A stretch of 64,000 nucleotides of DNA from Cytobacillus oceanisediminis 2691 (GCF_007678455.1 NZ_VEEP01000001.1:496001-560000); one strand, 5' to 3'. Counted from the stretch's first letter, positions 25,372 to 36,057 are shown. Numbers and translations: made by a program. Notes: generated by a model from the sequence alone, not told the origin.

Positions 25372-25790
25372 CAATCACAGAAATTATCCGAAGCAGTCAT
25401 AGGTTCCGACAGCTTTTCGCCTGTAAGCACAAAAGTTGTCTGAAGTAGCCTCAGGTTCGGACAGCTTTTCGTCGGTAAGCACAAAAGTTGTCCGAAGCAG
25501 CCACAAGTTCGGACAGCTTTTCGCCTGAAAGCACAAAAACTGTCTGAAGTAGCCTCTAGTTCGGACAGCTTTTCAACGGTAAGCACGAAAGTTGTCCGAA
25601 GCAGCCACAAGTTCGGACAGCTTTTCGCCTGAACGCACAAACTGTCTGAAGTAGCCTCCAGTTCGGACAGCTTTTCAACGGTAAGCACGAAAGTTGTCCG
25701 AAGCAGCCCAGGGTTCAAACAAAACCTCACAGTCAATCACAGAATTTGTCCAAAGTAACCCTGGTTCAGCCAATCCCCGTCACTGACCTT
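25372..25790. repeat. 52-bp tandem repeat array B, about 7-8 units, inverted relative to array A
   Basis: GACAGCTTTT cores at 25408, 25460, 25512, 25564, 25616 and 25666 are 52, 52, 52, 52 and 50 bp apart. Degenerate units lie at both edges, each with CAATCACAGAA and TCCGAAG or TCCAAAG. The unit is the reverse complement of that at 1019-1590: GTTCGGACAGCTTTTCGCC then TGTAAGCACAAAAG. Stop codons occur on the plus strand; a 127-codon minus-strand frame is a product of the repeat. The array occupies the pbpB-spoVD gap. Confidence 0.93.
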
Positions 25791-25849
25791 AAAATCCACC
25801 CAAATCACCTCCAGATGACGTATCCATGCCAAGCTTGTCTCGACTTCTT

Positions 25850-25879
25850 GTTATATTCAAAATCGTACAAGCATATATT
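25850..25879 (+). promoter_or_regulatory. Candidate sigma-E promoter of spoVD
   Basis: GTTATATT at 25850-25857 and CATATATT at 25872-25879 are 14 bp apart. This closely fits the sigma-E consensus (KMATATT, 14-15 bp, CATACANT). It sits 57 bp ahead of the spoVD ATG. spoVD is sigma-E dependent in B. subtilis. Confidence 0.7.
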
Positions 25880-25935
25880 TGAACGAGTGTCATGGTTTTC
25901 AGCGGAACAATTTTAGGAGGAGGTTCGTTCATTAT

Positions 25936-27849
25936 ATGCGTGTATCAAATGTGACGGTCAGAAAAAGGCTGGCTCTCGTTCTTGTGATCGGGATTTTGGT
26001 GTTTTTTATCATAGATGTCCGGCTTGGCTATGTACAGTTCATGCTTGGGGATCTTTTGACAGGAAAGGCGAAGGACTCGTGGAGCAGGAATGTCCCGTTC
26101 GAACCTCAACGTGGAGAGATTACGGACAGGAATGGTGTAGCGCTGGCAACGAATATCAGTGCCCCGACTGTCTATGTGGTTCCTCGCCAGGTGAAGGATC
26201 CTGAGGCGGCTGCTGAATTATTGGCCAAGGCATTGGATATGCCGAAGGAAAAGGCCTTCCAGCATATCACTAAAAAAGCGATGATTGAGAGAATACCAGA
26301 GGGAAGGAAAATCTCACACGAAAAAGCGAAAGAAATCAGGGCGCTGGATATTAAAGGTGTTTATATTGGGGAAGATTCGAAACGTCATTATCCATATGGA
26401 AGCTATCTGTCCCATGTCCTCGGTTTTGCTGGGGTCGATAACCAGGGGTTGATGGGACTCGAGCTCTACTATGATAAGGAGTTAAAAGGGAAAAAGGGAT
26501 CTGTGCAATTTTATGCTGACGCGAAACAGCAGCGGATGCATAATATGGCAGATGATTATGAGCCGCCGGTGGACGGGCTTGATCTGAAGCTGACGATCGA
26601 CAGCCGGGTCCAGACAATTGTTGAGAGGGAATTGGATATTGCTCAGGCGAAATACAATCCGGATGGGATTATTGCGATCGCGATGAACCCTAAAAACGGG
26701 GAAATCCTGGCAATGTCCAGCAGACCGGATTTTGATCCTGCTAATTTCCGTAATGTAGCGCCTGAGGTCTATAACAGGAACTTGCCGATTTGGAGCACCT
26801 ATGAACCCGGATCGACATTCAAGATTGTGACGCTCGCAGCTGCGCTTCAGGAAGGAAAGGTCGATCTGGAAAAGGATCACTTTCATGATTCAGGTTCCGT
26901 TGAGGTGGCGGGAGCGAGGATCCGCTGCTGGAAAAAGGGCGGCCATGGAAGCCAATCCTTCCTTGAAGTTGTCGAGAATTCATGCAACCCTGGATTTGTC
27001 GAGCTGGGGGATAGACTTGGAAAAGAAAAACTGTTCAAATATGTAAAGGATTTTGGATTTGGCGAAAAAACGGGAATTGACCTTCAGGGAGAGGGAAAGG
27101 GAATTCTTTTTAACCTGGATAGAGTGGGACCGATCGAACAGGCAACTACGGCATTCGGTCAGGGTGTATCAGTTACACCGATTCAGCAGGTTGCTGCGGT
27201 TTCAGCCGCGGTTAATGGCGGTATACTATATACACCGTATATTGCCAAAGAATTGAGTGATCCGATAACTGGGGAAATTGTGATGAGAAAGACACCTCAG
27301 GAGAAAAGAAGAGTCATTTCAGAAGAAACCTCGAAAGAAATCAGGCATGCGCTTGAAAGTGTCGTTGCGAAGGGCTCTGGTAAAAATGCATTTGTGGATT
27401 CGTACAGGGTTGGCGGCAAGACAGGTACCGCACAAAAAGCAAAAGATGGACGTTATCTAGAAAATAACCATATCGTTTCCTTCATAGGCTTTGCACCTGC
27501 GGACGATCCGCAAATTGTAATCTATGTTGCTGTTGACAACCCAAAGGGCACCGTCCAGTTCGGCGGAGTTGTAGCCGCTCCGATTGTCGGGGATATCATG
27601 GAAGATAGCTTGAGGGCGATGGAGGTCCCGCCGAGAAAGGATCAAATCGAGAAAGAGCTCACATGGCTGGATACTCCAATGGTCGAGGTTCCTGACCTGA
27701 TTGGCCTATCCAAGGCAGAACTAAGACAGCAATTGATCAATTTAAAACTGGATATCGCAGGAGATGGGGAGAAAGTGGTCAAACAGCTTCCTTCACCGGG
27801 TGTGAAAATCAAGGAAGGATCCACGATAAGGGTATATATGAATGATTGA
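25936..27849 (+). CDS. spoVD: SpoVD, sporulation-specific class B PBP
   Basis: SpoVD makes cortex peptidoglycan in the outer forespore membrane, working with the SEDS protein SpoVE encoded downstream. The 637-aa protein has one membrane anchor (residues about 12-32), a dimerisation domain (RGEITDRNGVALATN), Ser293 in EPGSTFK, SCNP as SxN and GGKTGTA, plus one C-terminal PASTA domain (VPDLIGLSKAELRQQL). ATG at 25936 is chosen because MRVSNVTVRKRL is the family N-terminus; AGGAGGAGG lies 12 nt upstream. A candidate sigma-E promoter precedes it. Confidence 0.95.
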   Translation: MRVSNVTVRKRLALVLVIGILVFFIIDVRLGYVQFMLGDLLTGKAKDSWSRNVPFEPQRGEITDRNGVALATNISAPTVYVVPRQVKDPEAAAELLAKALDMPKEKAFQHITKKAMIERIPEGRKISHEKAKEIRALDIKGVYIGEDSKRHYPYGSYLSHVLGFAGVDNQGLMGLELYYDKELKGKKGSVQFYADAKQQRMHNMADDYEPPVDGLDLKLTIDSRVQTIVERELDIAQAKYNPDGIIAIAMNPKNGEILAMSSRPDFDPANFRNVAPEVYNRNLPIWSTYEPGSTFKIVTLAAALQEGKVDLEKDHFHDSGSVEVAGARIRCWKKGGHGSQSFLEVVENSCNPGFVELGDRLGKEKLFKYVKDFGFGEKTGIDLQGEGKGILFNLDRVGPIEQATTAFGQGVSVTPIQQVAAVSAAVNGGILYTPYIAKELSDPITGEIVMRKTPQEKRRVISEETSKEIRHALESVVAKGSGKNAFVDSYRVGGKTGTAQKAKDGRYLENNHIVSFIGFAPADDPQIVIYVAVDNPKGTVQFGGVVAAPIVGDIMEDSLRAMEVPPRKDQIEKELTWLDTPMVEVPDLIGLSKAELRQQLINLKLDIAGDGEKVVKQLPSPGVKIKEGSTIRVYMND

Positions 27850-27883
27850 CCCGGATACGGTGTTTTAGGAAACAGTCGATAGC

Positions 27884-27922
27884 AGGAGGCGGCGGCAGGA
27901 TCAATATCCGCCGCTGCTTTTG
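27884..27922 (+). terminator. Possible weak terminator after spoVD
   Basis: GCGGCGG and CCGCCGC pair around CAGGATCAATAT, followed by TGCTTTTGC. The T run is short, so read-through to murE is likely. The rest of the gap to 28145 shows no other clear feature. Confidence 0.5.
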
Positions 27923-28145
27923 CATGCTGACCCCAATTAAACTCTTATCTATAACTCTCTTTTGTCTCATAGTGTTGCTTTTCGATTCCGAGACGCTTTC
28001 AGAGATGTTGCTGAATGGGAAATGCTGAAAGATTGTAAAAAGCCATCGATAAAAAGGGCTTGTACTTTTCACCTCAACAATGGCTAATTTCAGCCTAATC
28101 ATGTAAAATAAGAGTCGCCATGTTGTTTGAGAGGATTTGATATTT

Positions 28146-29606
28146 ATGAAATTACACGAATTGATCGGTTATTTGCACCCATTCGTGGATTACAAGGGAG
28201 AAAATCCCGAGATTACTTCAATTGAAAATGATAACCGCCGAGTGAATCCAGGAAGTTTATTCATATGCATTAAAGGCTATACAGTTGATGGCCATGATTT
28301 TGCAGAGGCGGCCGTAAAAAATGGAGCGGCAGCTGTTCTTGCTGAGCGCGAGCTTCCTGTAAATGTACCGGTGATTGTTGTGAAGGACACCATGCGGGCG
28401 ATGGCGGTCCTGGCCGATGTTTTTTACGGGCAGCCGAGCCAGAAGCTACATATGGTAGGGATTACAGGGACGAACGGAAAAACGACGACGAGCCATATTA
28501 TTGAAAAGATTTTCAAAGATTCAGGACAAAAAACCGGTTTGATCGGGACGATGTACACAAAGATCGGTGAACAAACCTTTGAAGTGAAGAATACCACTCC
28601 GGAGAGTCTGACACTCCAGAAGACGTTCAGGAAAATGGTCGATGAACAGGTCGAGACGGCTGTGATGGAGGTCTCCTCACATGCACTCGTCTATGGACGT
28701 GTTCATGGTACAGACTATAATGTTGCAGTTTTTACGAATTTGACCCAGGACCATCTCGATTACCATAAAACCATGGAAGAATACAAGAAGGCAAAAGGCT
28801 TGTTGTTTTCGCAGCTTGGAAATGCCTTTAACCATGAGAACCCGAAATTTGCTGTATTGAATGCAGATGATCCTGCTAGCGAGGAATTCGCGATGCTGAC
28901 AACTGCTCATTTATTGACCTATGGGATTGACAATCATGCCGACTTGCAGGCAACCAATATCTCCATGACTGCCAGCGGAACATCATTTGATTTAGTCAGC
29001 CCGTTTGGTGAAAGGAAGGTAAATATTCAGCTGATCGGCAAGTTCAGCATCTACAATGTTCTAGCGAGCATTGGAGCTGCCCTTGTATCCGGAATTTCTC
29101 TGGAGGCTATCATTGATTCTGTTGAAAGTGTTAAAGGGGTTTCAGGAAGGTTTGAAGTGGTTGATGCAGGACAGGATTTCTCTGTCATTGTAGACTATGC
29201 CCACACACCGGACAGTCTTGAGAACGTCCTTAAGACCGTGCAGCAATTTGGGCAAAAGAGAATTTTTTGTGTGGTTGGCTGCGGCGGGGATCGCGACCGC
29301 ACAAAACGTCCGCTCATGGCGAAGATTGCATGCCAGTATTCTACGGATGCCATCTTTACCTCTGATAACCCGCGCAGTGAGGATCCAGCAGAAATCATCA
29401 AGGATATGGAAGAAGGAGTCTTGGGTGAAGTTTATACTTCGATCATCGACAGAAAAGAAGCGATCCAGCATGCCATCAAAAATGCCGATGCTGGCGATGT
29501 GATCCTGATTGCCGGAAAGGGACATGAAACGTATCAGCAAATCGGAGACAGAACGTTTGACTTTGATGACAGGATTGTAGCGCGCGAGGCGATAGAGGAG
29601 AGGTAA
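28146..29606 (+). CDS. murE: MurE, UDP-MurNAc-tripeptide synthetase (meso-DAP adding)
   Basis: MurE adds meso-diaminopimelate to UDP-MurNAc-L-Ala-D-Glu with ATP. The 486-aa protein has the Mur ligase N domain, the ATP loop [11 protein letters not shown] (residues about 107-117), EVSSHAL and the DNPR motif ([10 protein letters not shown]) that marks meso-DAP rather than lysine enzymes. ATG at 28146 begins the family sequence [10 protein letters not shown]; a TTG three codons earlier is too close to the GAGAGG site. The next gene follows after 1 bp. Confidence 0.96.
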   Translation: MKLHELIGYLHPFVDYKGENPEITSIENDNRRVNPGSLFICIKGYTVDGHDFAEAAVKNGAAAVLAERELPVNVPVIVVKDTMRAMAVLADVFYGQPSQKLHMVGITGTNGKTTTSHIIEKIFKDSGQKTGLIGTMYTKIGEQTFEVKNTTPESLTLQKTFRKMVDEQVETAVMEVSSHALVYGRVHGTDYNVAVFTNLTQDHLDYHKTMEEYKKAKGLLFSQLGNAFNHENPKFAVLNADDPASEEFAMLTTAHLLTYGIDNHADLQATNISMTASGTSFDLVSPFGERKVNIQLIGKFSIYNVLASIGAALVSGISLEAIIDSVESVKGVSGRFEVVDAGQDFSVIVDYAHTPDSLENVLKTVQQFGQKRIFCVVGCGGDRDRTKRPLMAKIACQYSTDAIFTSDNPRSEDPAEIIKDMEEGVLGEVYTSIIDRKEAIQHAIKNADAGDVILIAGKGHETYQQIGDRTFDFDDRIVAREAIEER

Positions 29607-29607
29607 T

Positions 29608-30057
29608 ATGCTGACATACCAGGATGTTTCGAGACTGTTTTCGAAGGTGAGTGGAATAAAAGAAGAAAAGATCCGCTTTCACACTGTAAGCAGCCAGGCA
29701 GGAGCCAAACAGCCAAAGGGGCTGTTTGTTCCGATATCCGAAGAATCCGGAACTTTACAGGAAGCGATTTCGAACGGTGCCGTGGCAGCGCTATGGCCTG
29801 AGGGAGTGCAGGTTCCTTCATATGCTCCCAATCACTTCCCGATTTTTTATGCACAAGATAATTTGAAAGGCTTAGAGGAAATCATGAATTCATACTATAA
29901 CTATTTGACACAACACGAAGAAACCAGGGAAAGAACGAAATTCATTTTCCCTGACAAAGGACTTCTTAATGAAGCGGATGAAACATATGATATAGCTGTG
30001 ATGGCCGAAAAAATCAATGGATTTGGCGGCAATATAAGCAAGGCAGGTGAGGAATAA
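29608..30057 (+). CDS. MurF-like stub: solo Mur ligase N-terminal domain
   Basis: The 149-aa product aligns with the N-terminal (substrate-binding) domain of Mur[40 protein letters not shown] and the [16 protein letters not shown] helix. It then ends in an unfamiliar 50-residue tail ([11 protein letters not shown] ... [11 protein letters not shown]). The ATP-binding GTNGKTTT and ligase C domain are absent, so it cannot be a complete ligase. It has its own GAGGAGAGG site and its stop overlaps the mraY start. It occupies the place of murF in many dcw clusters; a full murF should be elsewhere, as in B. subtilis (with ddl). Confidence 0.75.
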   Translation: MLTYQDVSRLFSKVSGIKEEKIRFHTVSSQAGAKQPKGLFVPISEESGTLQEAISNGAVAALWPEGVQVPSYAPNHFPIFYAQDNLKGLEEIMNSYYNYLTQHEETRERTKFIFPDKGLLNEADETYDIAVMAEKINGFGGNISKAGEE

Positions 30058-31031
30058 TGCTGGAGCAAGTTATCTTTTTCACAATATTGATGGGTTTTCT
30101 AATAACAGTCTTGCTTTCGCCAGTATTTATTCCTTTCCTGAGAAGGCTTAAATTCGGCCAGAGCATCAGAGAGGAAGGACCTAAATCACACCAGAAAAAA
30201 ACAGGGACTCCTACAATGGGCGGTGTCATGATTCTAATTTCAATCACAATCACGACACTTGTTATGACAGGAAAATTCTCGCAGCCTAGTGTGGAAACCT
30301 ATCTTTTGCTATTTGTCACTCTAGGGTTCGGGCTCCTAGGTTTCATGGATGATTTTATCAAGGTAGTCATGAAGCGGAATCTTGGTTTGACGTCCAAGCA
30401 AAAATTGCTTGGGCAAATTATTATTTCCGTTATCTTTTTCTTTATTTTTAACCAAAGTGAATTTTCAACAGTAGTCAGTATCCCGTTAACCGATCTTTCT
30501 TTTGATCTCGGTTGGGGATATGCGCTGTTCATTATTTTTTGGATGGTCGGTTTTTCAAATGCAGTTAACCTGACGGACGGGCTTGACGGGCTGGTTTCCG
30601 GTACAGCAGCAATTGCATTTGGTGCCTTTGCTGTCCTGGCCTGGAATCAATCGCAATATGAGCTGTCGATTTTTTCTGTCGCAGTTGTAGGAGCTGTTCT
30701 AGGTTTTCTAGTATTCAATGCACACCCTGCGAAAGTGTTCATGGGTGACACTGGTTCACTTGCACTGGGTGGTGCCATTGCAACTGTGGCAATCCTGGCG
30801 AAGCTTGAGATTATCCTGATCATCATTGGCGGAATCTTCGTCATCGAAACATTGTCAGTGATCCTTCAGGTTATTTCATTCAAGACAACAGGAAAAAGGA
30901 TTTTCCGGATGAGTCCGCTTCACCACCACTATGAATTGATTGGCTGGTCGGAATGGCGAGTTGTTGTGACATTCTGGACTGTCGGCCTGCTTTTCGCAAT
31001 CCTTGGAATTTATATTGAGGTGTGGATTTAG
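30057..31031 (+). CDS. mraY: MraY, phospho-MurNAc-pentapeptide translocase
   Basis: MraY transfers phospho-MurNAc-pentapeptide to undecaprenyl phosphate, making lipid I at the inner membrane face. The 324-aa protein has about ten membrane segments and the catalytic motifs [26 protein letters not shown] and the HHHYE histidine cluster. It starts in the last codon of the MurF-like stub and abuts murD (ATG follows the TAG). Length and motifs are typical. Confidence 0.97.
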   Translation: MLEQVIFFTILMGFLITVLLSPVFIPFLRRLKFGQSIREEGPKSHQKKTGTPTMGGVMILISITITTLVMTGKFSQPSVETYLLLFVTLGFGLLGFMDDFIKVVMKRNLGLTSKQKLLGQIIISVIFFFIFNQSEFSTVVSIPLTDLSFDLGWGYALFIIFWMVGFSNAVNLTDGLDGLVSGTAAIAFGAFAVLAWNQSQYELSIFSVAVVGAVLGFLVFNAHPAKVFMGDTGSLALGGAIATVAILAKLEIILIIIGGIFVIETLSVILQVISFKTTGKRIFRMSPLHHHYELIGWSEWRVVVTFWTVGLLFAILGIYIEVWI

Positions 31032-32384
31032 ATGAAACATATTAAAACCTATCAACATAAAAAAATTCTTGTACTTGGCCTTGCCAAGAGCGGAGTCAGC
31101 GCAGCTGCTCTGCTACATAAATTAGGCGCTTTCGTTACAGTTAATGACAGCAAGCCATTATCGGAAAATCCTGAAGCACAGGGGCTGCTTGAACAGGGAA
31201 TCAAAGTGGTCTGCGGAAGCCACCCGATTGAATTGATGGATGAAGGATTCGAACTGGTCGTCAAGAACCCAGGGATTCCGTATTTCAATCCAATGATCCA
31301 AAAGGCAGAAGAAAACGGGATACCGATCATTACCGAGGTTGAGCTGGCCTACCAGATATCAGAGGCACCACTTGTGGGGATTACTGGAACAAACGGGAAA
31401 ACCACGACAACAACCTTGATTTTTGAAATGCTCGAAGCCGGTAAAAAACAACCGCTGATTGCCGGGAATATCGGTACAGTTGCATCGGGTGTTGCCCAGG
31501 AAGCAACAGAGGAAAATACGATTGTCATTGAGCTTTCCTCTTTTCAATTAATGGGTATCGACACATTCAAGCCGAAGATTGCCGTGATTACCAATTTGTA
31601 CGATGCGCATCTTGATTATCATGGTACAAGGAAAGATTATATTGCAGCGAAAGCGTTGATTACGAAAAACCAGACGGAAGAGGATTACTTCATCGTAAAT
31701 GCTGACCAGGAAGAAGTGATGGCTATTGCCCGTACTTCAAAAGCAAAAATCGTTCCTTTTTCAACGAAAAAAGTACTGGACAGCGGGGCTTATGTGAAGG
31801 ATGGCTGGGTTTGCTTCAATGGTGAGCAGATTATCGATACAAAGGATATTGTATTGCCGGGCAAGCATAATCTGGAGAACATCTTATCGGCTGTGGCTGC
31901 GACGCTGCTCTCAGGAGGAGACCAAGAAGCGATTATCAAAGTGCTAACATCTTTTGCAGGCGTAAAGCACAGGCTTCAATATGTCGGCAATATCGCCGGC
32001 CGGAAATTTTATAATGACTCAAAAGCAACGAATATACTGGCAACTGAAAATGCCCTGGTGGCTTTTGATGATCCAATCGTATTGCTTGCAGGCGGTCTGG
32101 ACAGAGGGAATTCCTTTGATCAACTTATCCCCTCTTTAAAAAACGTCAAAGTATTGATTACTTTTGGGGAAACTGCTGAAAAAGTGGGACAGGCTGGGCA
32201 GGAGGCAGGAATAAAAACAATTCTTCGCGTCGATAATGTGGAAAAGGCCGTTCCCGTGGCGTTCGAACATTCAGTACCCGGAGATGTTATCCTGCTCTCA
32301 CCGGCATGTGCCAGCTGGGATCAATATAAAACTTTTGAAGTCAGGGGAGACATGTTTATCGAGGCCGTGCATAAGCTTAAGTAA
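31032..32384 (+). CDS. murD: MurD, UDP-MurNAc-L-Ala-D-Glu ligase
   Basis: MurD adds D-glutamate to UDP-MurNAc-L-alanine with ATP. The 450-aa protein (B. subtilis 451) has an N-terminal Rossmann domain ([15 protein letters not shown]), the ATP loop [20 protein letters not shown] and the C-terminal ligase domain ([25 protein letters not shown]). It starts directly after the mraY stop. The following 100 bp contain an inverted AGGGCT/AGCCCT pair but no clear terminator before spoVE. Confidence 0.97.
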   Translation: MKHIKTYQHKKILVLGLAKSGVSAAALLHKLGAFVTVNDSKPLSENPEAQGLLEQGIKVVCGSHPIELMDEGFELVVKNPGIPYFNPMIQKAEENGIPIITEVELAYQISEAPLVGITGTNGKTTTTTLIFEMLEAGKKQPLIAGNIGTVASGVAQEATEENTIVIELSSFQLMGIDTFKPKIAVITNLYDAHLDYHGTRKDYIAAKALITKNQTEEDYFIVNADQEEVMAIARTSKAKIVPFSTKKVLDSGAYVKDGWVCFNGEQIIDTKDIVLPGKHNLENILSAVAATLLSGGDQEAIIKVLTSFAGVKHRLQYVGNIAGRKFYNDSKATNILATENALVAFDDPIVLLAGGLDRGNSFDQLIPSLKNVKVLITFGETAEKVGQAGQEAGIKTILRVDNVEKAVPVAFEHSVPGDVILLSPACASWDQYKTFEVRGDMFIEAVHKLK

Positions 32385-32484
32385 GGGCTTGTCTTGAACA
32401 ACATGACTCAGGTTGCCTGGCCTCATGCAGGCTGGATGGGAAGCGGCATATGAGCCCTAAATCATACAGCCGAGGTGTATTGCT

Positions 32485-33585
32485 TTGCCAACGAAAAAAT
32501 CGACTCCAGACATATTCCTGATGATTGTGACCTTTGCGCTTTTGACTGTGGGACTGATCATGGTATACAGCGCAAGTGCTGTCTGGGCAGACTATAAGTT
32601 CAATGACTCTTTCTTTTTTGCGAAACGGCAAATGCTGTTTGCGGGAGTGGGAATCATCGCGATGTTTTTTATCATGAATATTGACTACTGGACGTGGCGG
32701 ACATGGTCTAAGGTGATCCTGATTGTCTGTTTTGTCCTGTTGATCCTTGTATTGATCCCTGGGGTCGGGAATGTACGGAATGGGTCGAGGAGCTGGATTG
32801 GTGTCGGCGCCTTTTCGGTCCAGCCTTCCGAATTCATGAAGCTTGCGATGATTGCTTTTCTTGCAAAGTTTTTGTCGGAGAACCAGAAGGCAATCACCTC
32901 TTTTAAAAAAGGTCTTGTGCCATCATTGGGACTTGTCTTTTTGGCATTTGGCCTGATTATGCTGCAGCCGGATCTGGGTACTGGAACAGTTATGGTCGGT
33001 ACTTCAGTTGTCATCATTTTTATTGCCGGAGCAAGAATCAGTCATTTCGTGGGACTTGGTCTCCTGGGTGTTGCGGGTTTTGTCGGCCTGATTGCCTCTG
33101 CGCCTTACAGGATCAAACGGATTACATCCTTTCTTGACCCATGGCAGGACCCCCTTGGAAGCGGTTTTCAAATGATTCAATCACTCTATGCTATTGGGCC
33201 TGGAGGATTGTTCGGACTGGGGCTGGGACAAAGCCGGCAAAAGTTCTTTTATCTCCCGGAACCACAGACAGATTTTATCTTTGCGATTCTGGCTGAAGAA
33301 CTCGGATTCATTGGAGGATCATTGATTCTACTCTTATTCTCTTTACTCCTCTGGCGGGGCATCAGGATTGCGCTCGGAGCACCCGATTTATTCGGTACAT
33401 TTCTTGCGACCGGAATCATCGCGATGATTGCCATCCAGGTCATGATCAATATCGGGGTTGTTACGGGCCTTATGCCTGTAACGGGAATAACACTTCCTTT
33501 CCTCAGCTACGGAGGATCTTCCCTGACATTGATGCTGATGGCAGTTGGAGTGCTGTTGAATATCAGCCGCCACTCAAGGTATTGA
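32485..33585 (+). CDS. spoVE: SpoVE, SEDS-family glycan polymerase for spore cortex
   Basis: SpoVE is the SEDS glycosyltransferase partner of SpoVD in cortex synthesis; FtsW is the vegetative paralogue, encoded elsewhere in Bacillus. The 366-aa protein, the same length as B. subtilis SpoVE, has ten membrane helices and SEDS motifs YSASAVWADY, GSRSWI, QPSEFMKLA and PFLSYGGSS. TTG at 32485 is supported by GAGGTG seven nt upstream and the family start MPTKKSTPD. A terminator follows. Confidence 0.92.
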   Translation: MPTKKSTPDIFLMIVTFALLTVGLIMVYSASAVWADYKFNDSFFFAKRQMLFAGVGIIAMFFIMNIDYWTWRTWSKVILIVCFVLLILVLIPGVGNVRNGSRSWIGVGAFSVQPSEFMKLAMIAFLAKFLSENQKAITSFKKGLVPSLGLVFLAFGLIMLQPDLGTGTVMVGTSVVIIFIAGARISHFVGLGLLGVAGFVGLIASAPYRIKRITSFLDPWQDPLGSGFQMIQSLYAIGPGGLFGLGLGQSRQKFFYLPEPQTDFIFAILAEELGFIGGSLILLLFSLLLWRGIRIALGAPDLFGTFLATGIIAMIAIQVMINIGVVTGLMPVTGITLPFLSYGGSSLTLMLMAVGVLLNISRHSRY

Positions 33586-33598
33586 GCTATACACACGA

Positions 33599-33631
33599 TA
33601 AAGACCCTGATTCCAGGGTCTTTTATTTGTT
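33599..33631 (+). terminator. Terminator after spoVE
   Basis: AAAGACCCTG and CAGGGTCTTT pair around ATTC, followed by TATTTGTTATT. The remaining gap to murG (33632-33950) contains another short hairpin, GAGTGCC/GGCACTTTT at about 33821-33845, and AT-rich sequence, with no gene. Confidence 0.8.
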
Positions 33632-33950
33632 ATTATCTTCCTATAGGAATACCTGATTTTACGGTTAGTGTATCAAGACCGAAAAAGAATCCTGGAAATT
33701 CGGACATGAACGATGAATATGTTAGGAATATGCCTTTGTTCATGCTATATTACATTTAAATAACAATATCTTTAAAATCAGTTCTGCAGTTTAGAATATA
33801 GTAGAATAGGGTAAAACCGGGGAGTGCCTTTTTTATGGGCACTTTTGACGATTATTTCTGTCATTTCGCTCGGAACTGCTGCTGGAAGCGGTGGTAAAAT
33901 GCGTGATTGACAGCAATTAAAAAAAGAGATAAGTTGCTGAGGTGTGGAAA

Positions 33951-35045
33951 ATGAAGATTGCAGTTAGCGGCGGTGGTACAGGAGGACATATTTATCCTGC
34001 GCTTGCACTAATCAGGGAGATTCAAAAAAAGGATGAGAAGGTTGAGTTTCTATACATAGGAACAGAAAAGGGCCTCGAAAGCAAGCTCGTGCCGAGGGAG
34101 AATATCCCTTTTAAGTCAATACATATCACAGGCTTTAAACGGAAACTTTCTTTTGAAAATGTAAAAACGGTGCTGCGATTCCTGAAGGGCGTAAGAGATA
34201 GTAAAAAAATGCTTAAGGAATTCAACCCTGATGTCGTCATCGGGACAGGTGGCTATGTGTGTGGCCCGGTTGTCTATGCAGCGGCCAAAATGGGCATACC
34301 AACAATTGTCCATGAACAAAATAGCGTACCAGGTTTGACCAATAAATTCCTGAGCAGGTACGTTGATAAGGTTGCCATCTGCTTCGAGGAGGCAAGGCAG
34401 TTTTTCCCGGAACAAAAAGTCGAATTGACAGGCAATCCCCGCGCGTCTGAAGTTTTGGGACAGGATGGAATCAAGGGGAGACTGTCTGCGGGCCTTAAAC
34501 TTAAGGTGCCGACTGTGCTGATCTTTGGCGGGAGCAGAGGTGCCAGGCCGATTAATGAGGCGGTCGTCAAAAGTCTGACAGAATTAAGCAGTAAACCATA
34601 TCAAGTATTATATGTAACTGGTGATGTTCATTTCGAAGAAGTCCAGAAAGAAGTGGAACTGGTTGGAAATCCAGAAAACGTGATTATCAAGCCATTCATA
34701 CACAATATGCCTGAAGTGCTGTCCGGTGTGGATTTGACGGTAGCAAGGGCTGGAGCGACTACACTTGCTGAACTGACATCACTCGGAATACCAAGCATAC
34801 TGATTCCCAGCCCATATGTAACAGACAACCACCAGGAAAAGAATGCACGGGCTTTGAGTGAGAACGGAGCAGCACGCCTGCTGCTTGAAAAAGACCTGAC
34901 CGGGCCAAAGCTGGTAGAGAGTATTGACCAGATTCTCGGGCATGAACAGAAACTGGCTGATATGAAGAAAGCAGCAAAGAAACTCGGCATACCAGATGCT
35001 GCCCAAAGGCTCTATCGTTTGATGGAGGAACTGGCGGCAAAGTAG
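33951..35045 (+). CDS. murG: MurG, lipid II synthase (GlcNAc transferase)
   Basis: MurG transfers GlcNAc from UDP-GlcNAc to lipid I, making lipid II. The 364-aa GT28 enzyme (B. subtilis 363) has the [14 protein letters not shown] loop, [18 protein letters not shown], the UDP site [10 protein letters not shown] and [13 protein letters not shown] at 33951 is preferred over GTG at 33942 because GAGGTG lies 6-7 nt ahead and MKIAVSGGG is the usual start. It precedes murB by 64 bp. Confidence 0.97.
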   Translation: MKIAVSGGGTGGHIYPALALIREIQKKDEKVEFLYIGTEKGLESKLVPRENIPFKSIHITGFKRKLSFENVKTVLRFLKGVRDSKKMLKEFNPDVVIGTGGYVCGPVVYAAAKMGIPTIVHEQNSVPGLTNKFLSRYVDKVAICFEEARQFFPEQKVELTGNPRASEVLGQDGIKGRLSAGLKLKVPTVLIFGGSRGARPINEAVVKSLTELSSKPYQVLYVTGDVHFEEVQKEVELVGNPENVIIKPFIHNMPEVLSGVDLTVARAGATTLAELTSLGIPSILIPSPYVTDNHQEKNARALSENGAARLLLEKDLTGPKLVESIDQILGHEQKLADMKKAAKKLGIPDAAQRLYRLMEELAAK

Positions 35046-35109
35046 CCTATAGGGCTGGAGCTGCATAAACTGGTTGAATAAAGGCTGTATCGTGAAAGGA
35101 AGGTAATTT

Positions 35110-36018
35110 ATGAAGGATCTGGCTATCAAACTTAGAGAAATGAATATCGGATCGGTAAAGGAAAACGAGCCGCTCGCGAACCATACATCAATGAAAATTG
35201 GCGGTCCCGCAGACTTACTAATTGAGCCTTCGTCAATAGAAAATCTGAAAAAGGCAGTGGAAGCCATCAAGGAATCTGGAGTCAAATTGACGGTGATCGG
35301 CAGGGGGTCAAATCTCCTTGTATCGGACAAAGGGATTGAAGGCGCAGTTATCAAACTTGGCTCTGGGCTGGATGACCTGGAGATTGAAGGAACAAGAGTC
35401 ACCGCTGGGGGTGGCCTTTCACTTGTTAACTTTGCGATCACCATCAGCCGTAAAGGGCTTTCCGGACTCGAATTCGCCGGCGGCATCCCTGGCTCGATCG
35501 GAGGCGCTGTATATATGAACGCAGGCGCCCACGGTTCAGACATCTCCAAAATCCTTGAGAAAGCATATGTTCTATTCGAGGATGGCTCCCTGGAGTGGCT
35601 TTCGAATGAAGAAATGAAGTTTTCTTACCGGACTTCCGTCCTCCAAAAGGAGCGTCCTGGAATCGTCGTAGCTGCAGTATTCCAGCTGAAGGCAGGAAAC
35701 AAGGAGGAAATCGTAGCAGAACTTCAGAAAAATAAGGATTATCGCAAAGAGACCCAGCCATACAATTATCCAAGCTGCGGCAGTGTTTTCAGGAATCCCC
35801 TTCCTGACCATGCTGGTAATTTAATTGAAAAATCGGGCTTGAAGGGCCATCAAATCGGCGGTGCACAAATCTCCGAGCTCCATGCAAACTTCATTGTGAA
35901 TAAAGGCAGCGCCAAAGCTGAGGATGTACTCGGCCTGATTCAGCATGTTAAGGATACAGTCCTGGATTTACATGGTGTGAAAATGGAGACAGAGGTAGAA
36001 ATTATCGGACGGAAATAG
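35110..36018 (+). CDS. murB: MurB, UDP-N-acetylenolpyruvoylglucosamine reductase
   Basis: MurB reduces UDP-GlcNAc-enolpyruvate to UDP-MurNAc with NADPH and FAD. The 302-aa type II protein has [13 protein letters not shown], the FAD motif [28 protein letters not shown] and the catalytic [18 protein letters not shown] is ahead of the ATG. A separate -10-like element and leader precede the next gene, so murB may close one transcription unit. Confidence 0.97.
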   Translation: MKDLAIKLREMNIGSVKENEPLANHTSMKIGGPADLLIEPSSIENLKKAVEAIKESGVKLTVIGRGSNLLVSDKGIEGAVIKLGSGLDDLEIEGTRVTAGGGLSLVNFAITISRKGLSGLEFAGGIPGSIGGAVYMNAGAHGSDISKILEKAYVLFEDGSLEWLSNEEMKFSYRTSVLQKERPGIVVAAVFQLKAGNKEEIVAELQKNKDYRKETQPYNYPSCGSVFRNPLPDHAGNLIEKSGLKGHQIGGAQISELHANFIVNKGSAKAEDVLGLIQHVKDTVLDLHGVKMETEVEIIGRK

Positions 36019-36025
36019 CAGGAAA

Positions 36026-36057
36026 TTGATTCAGGCTGTCAAATTTTATGCTATAAT
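36026..36057 (+). promoter_or_regulatory. Possible promoter and leader for divIB
   Basis: A perfect TATAAT at 36052-36057 has a TG ahead of it (extended -10). The best -35, TTGATT at 36026, is 20 bp away, which is long. The 186-bp leader that follows contains ACGGCA ... TGCCGT, an inverted repeat at about 36083-36107. Confidence 0.45.

Noticed and set aside
25353-25736. 127-codon minus-strand ORF with repeated KLSELEATSD-type units
   Set aside because: It is array B read on the other strand. The peptide repeats follow the DNA repeat, and frames change between units.
32400-32460. AGGGCT ... AGCCCT inverted pair between murD and spoVE as a terminator
   Set aside because: The loop is about 60 bases and no T run follows, so a terminator call is not supported.
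34779-35549. 256-codon minus-strand ORF
   Set aside because: It spans the end of murG and the start of murB in antisense. Both plus-strand genes are certain and the peptide is low in recognisable motifs.
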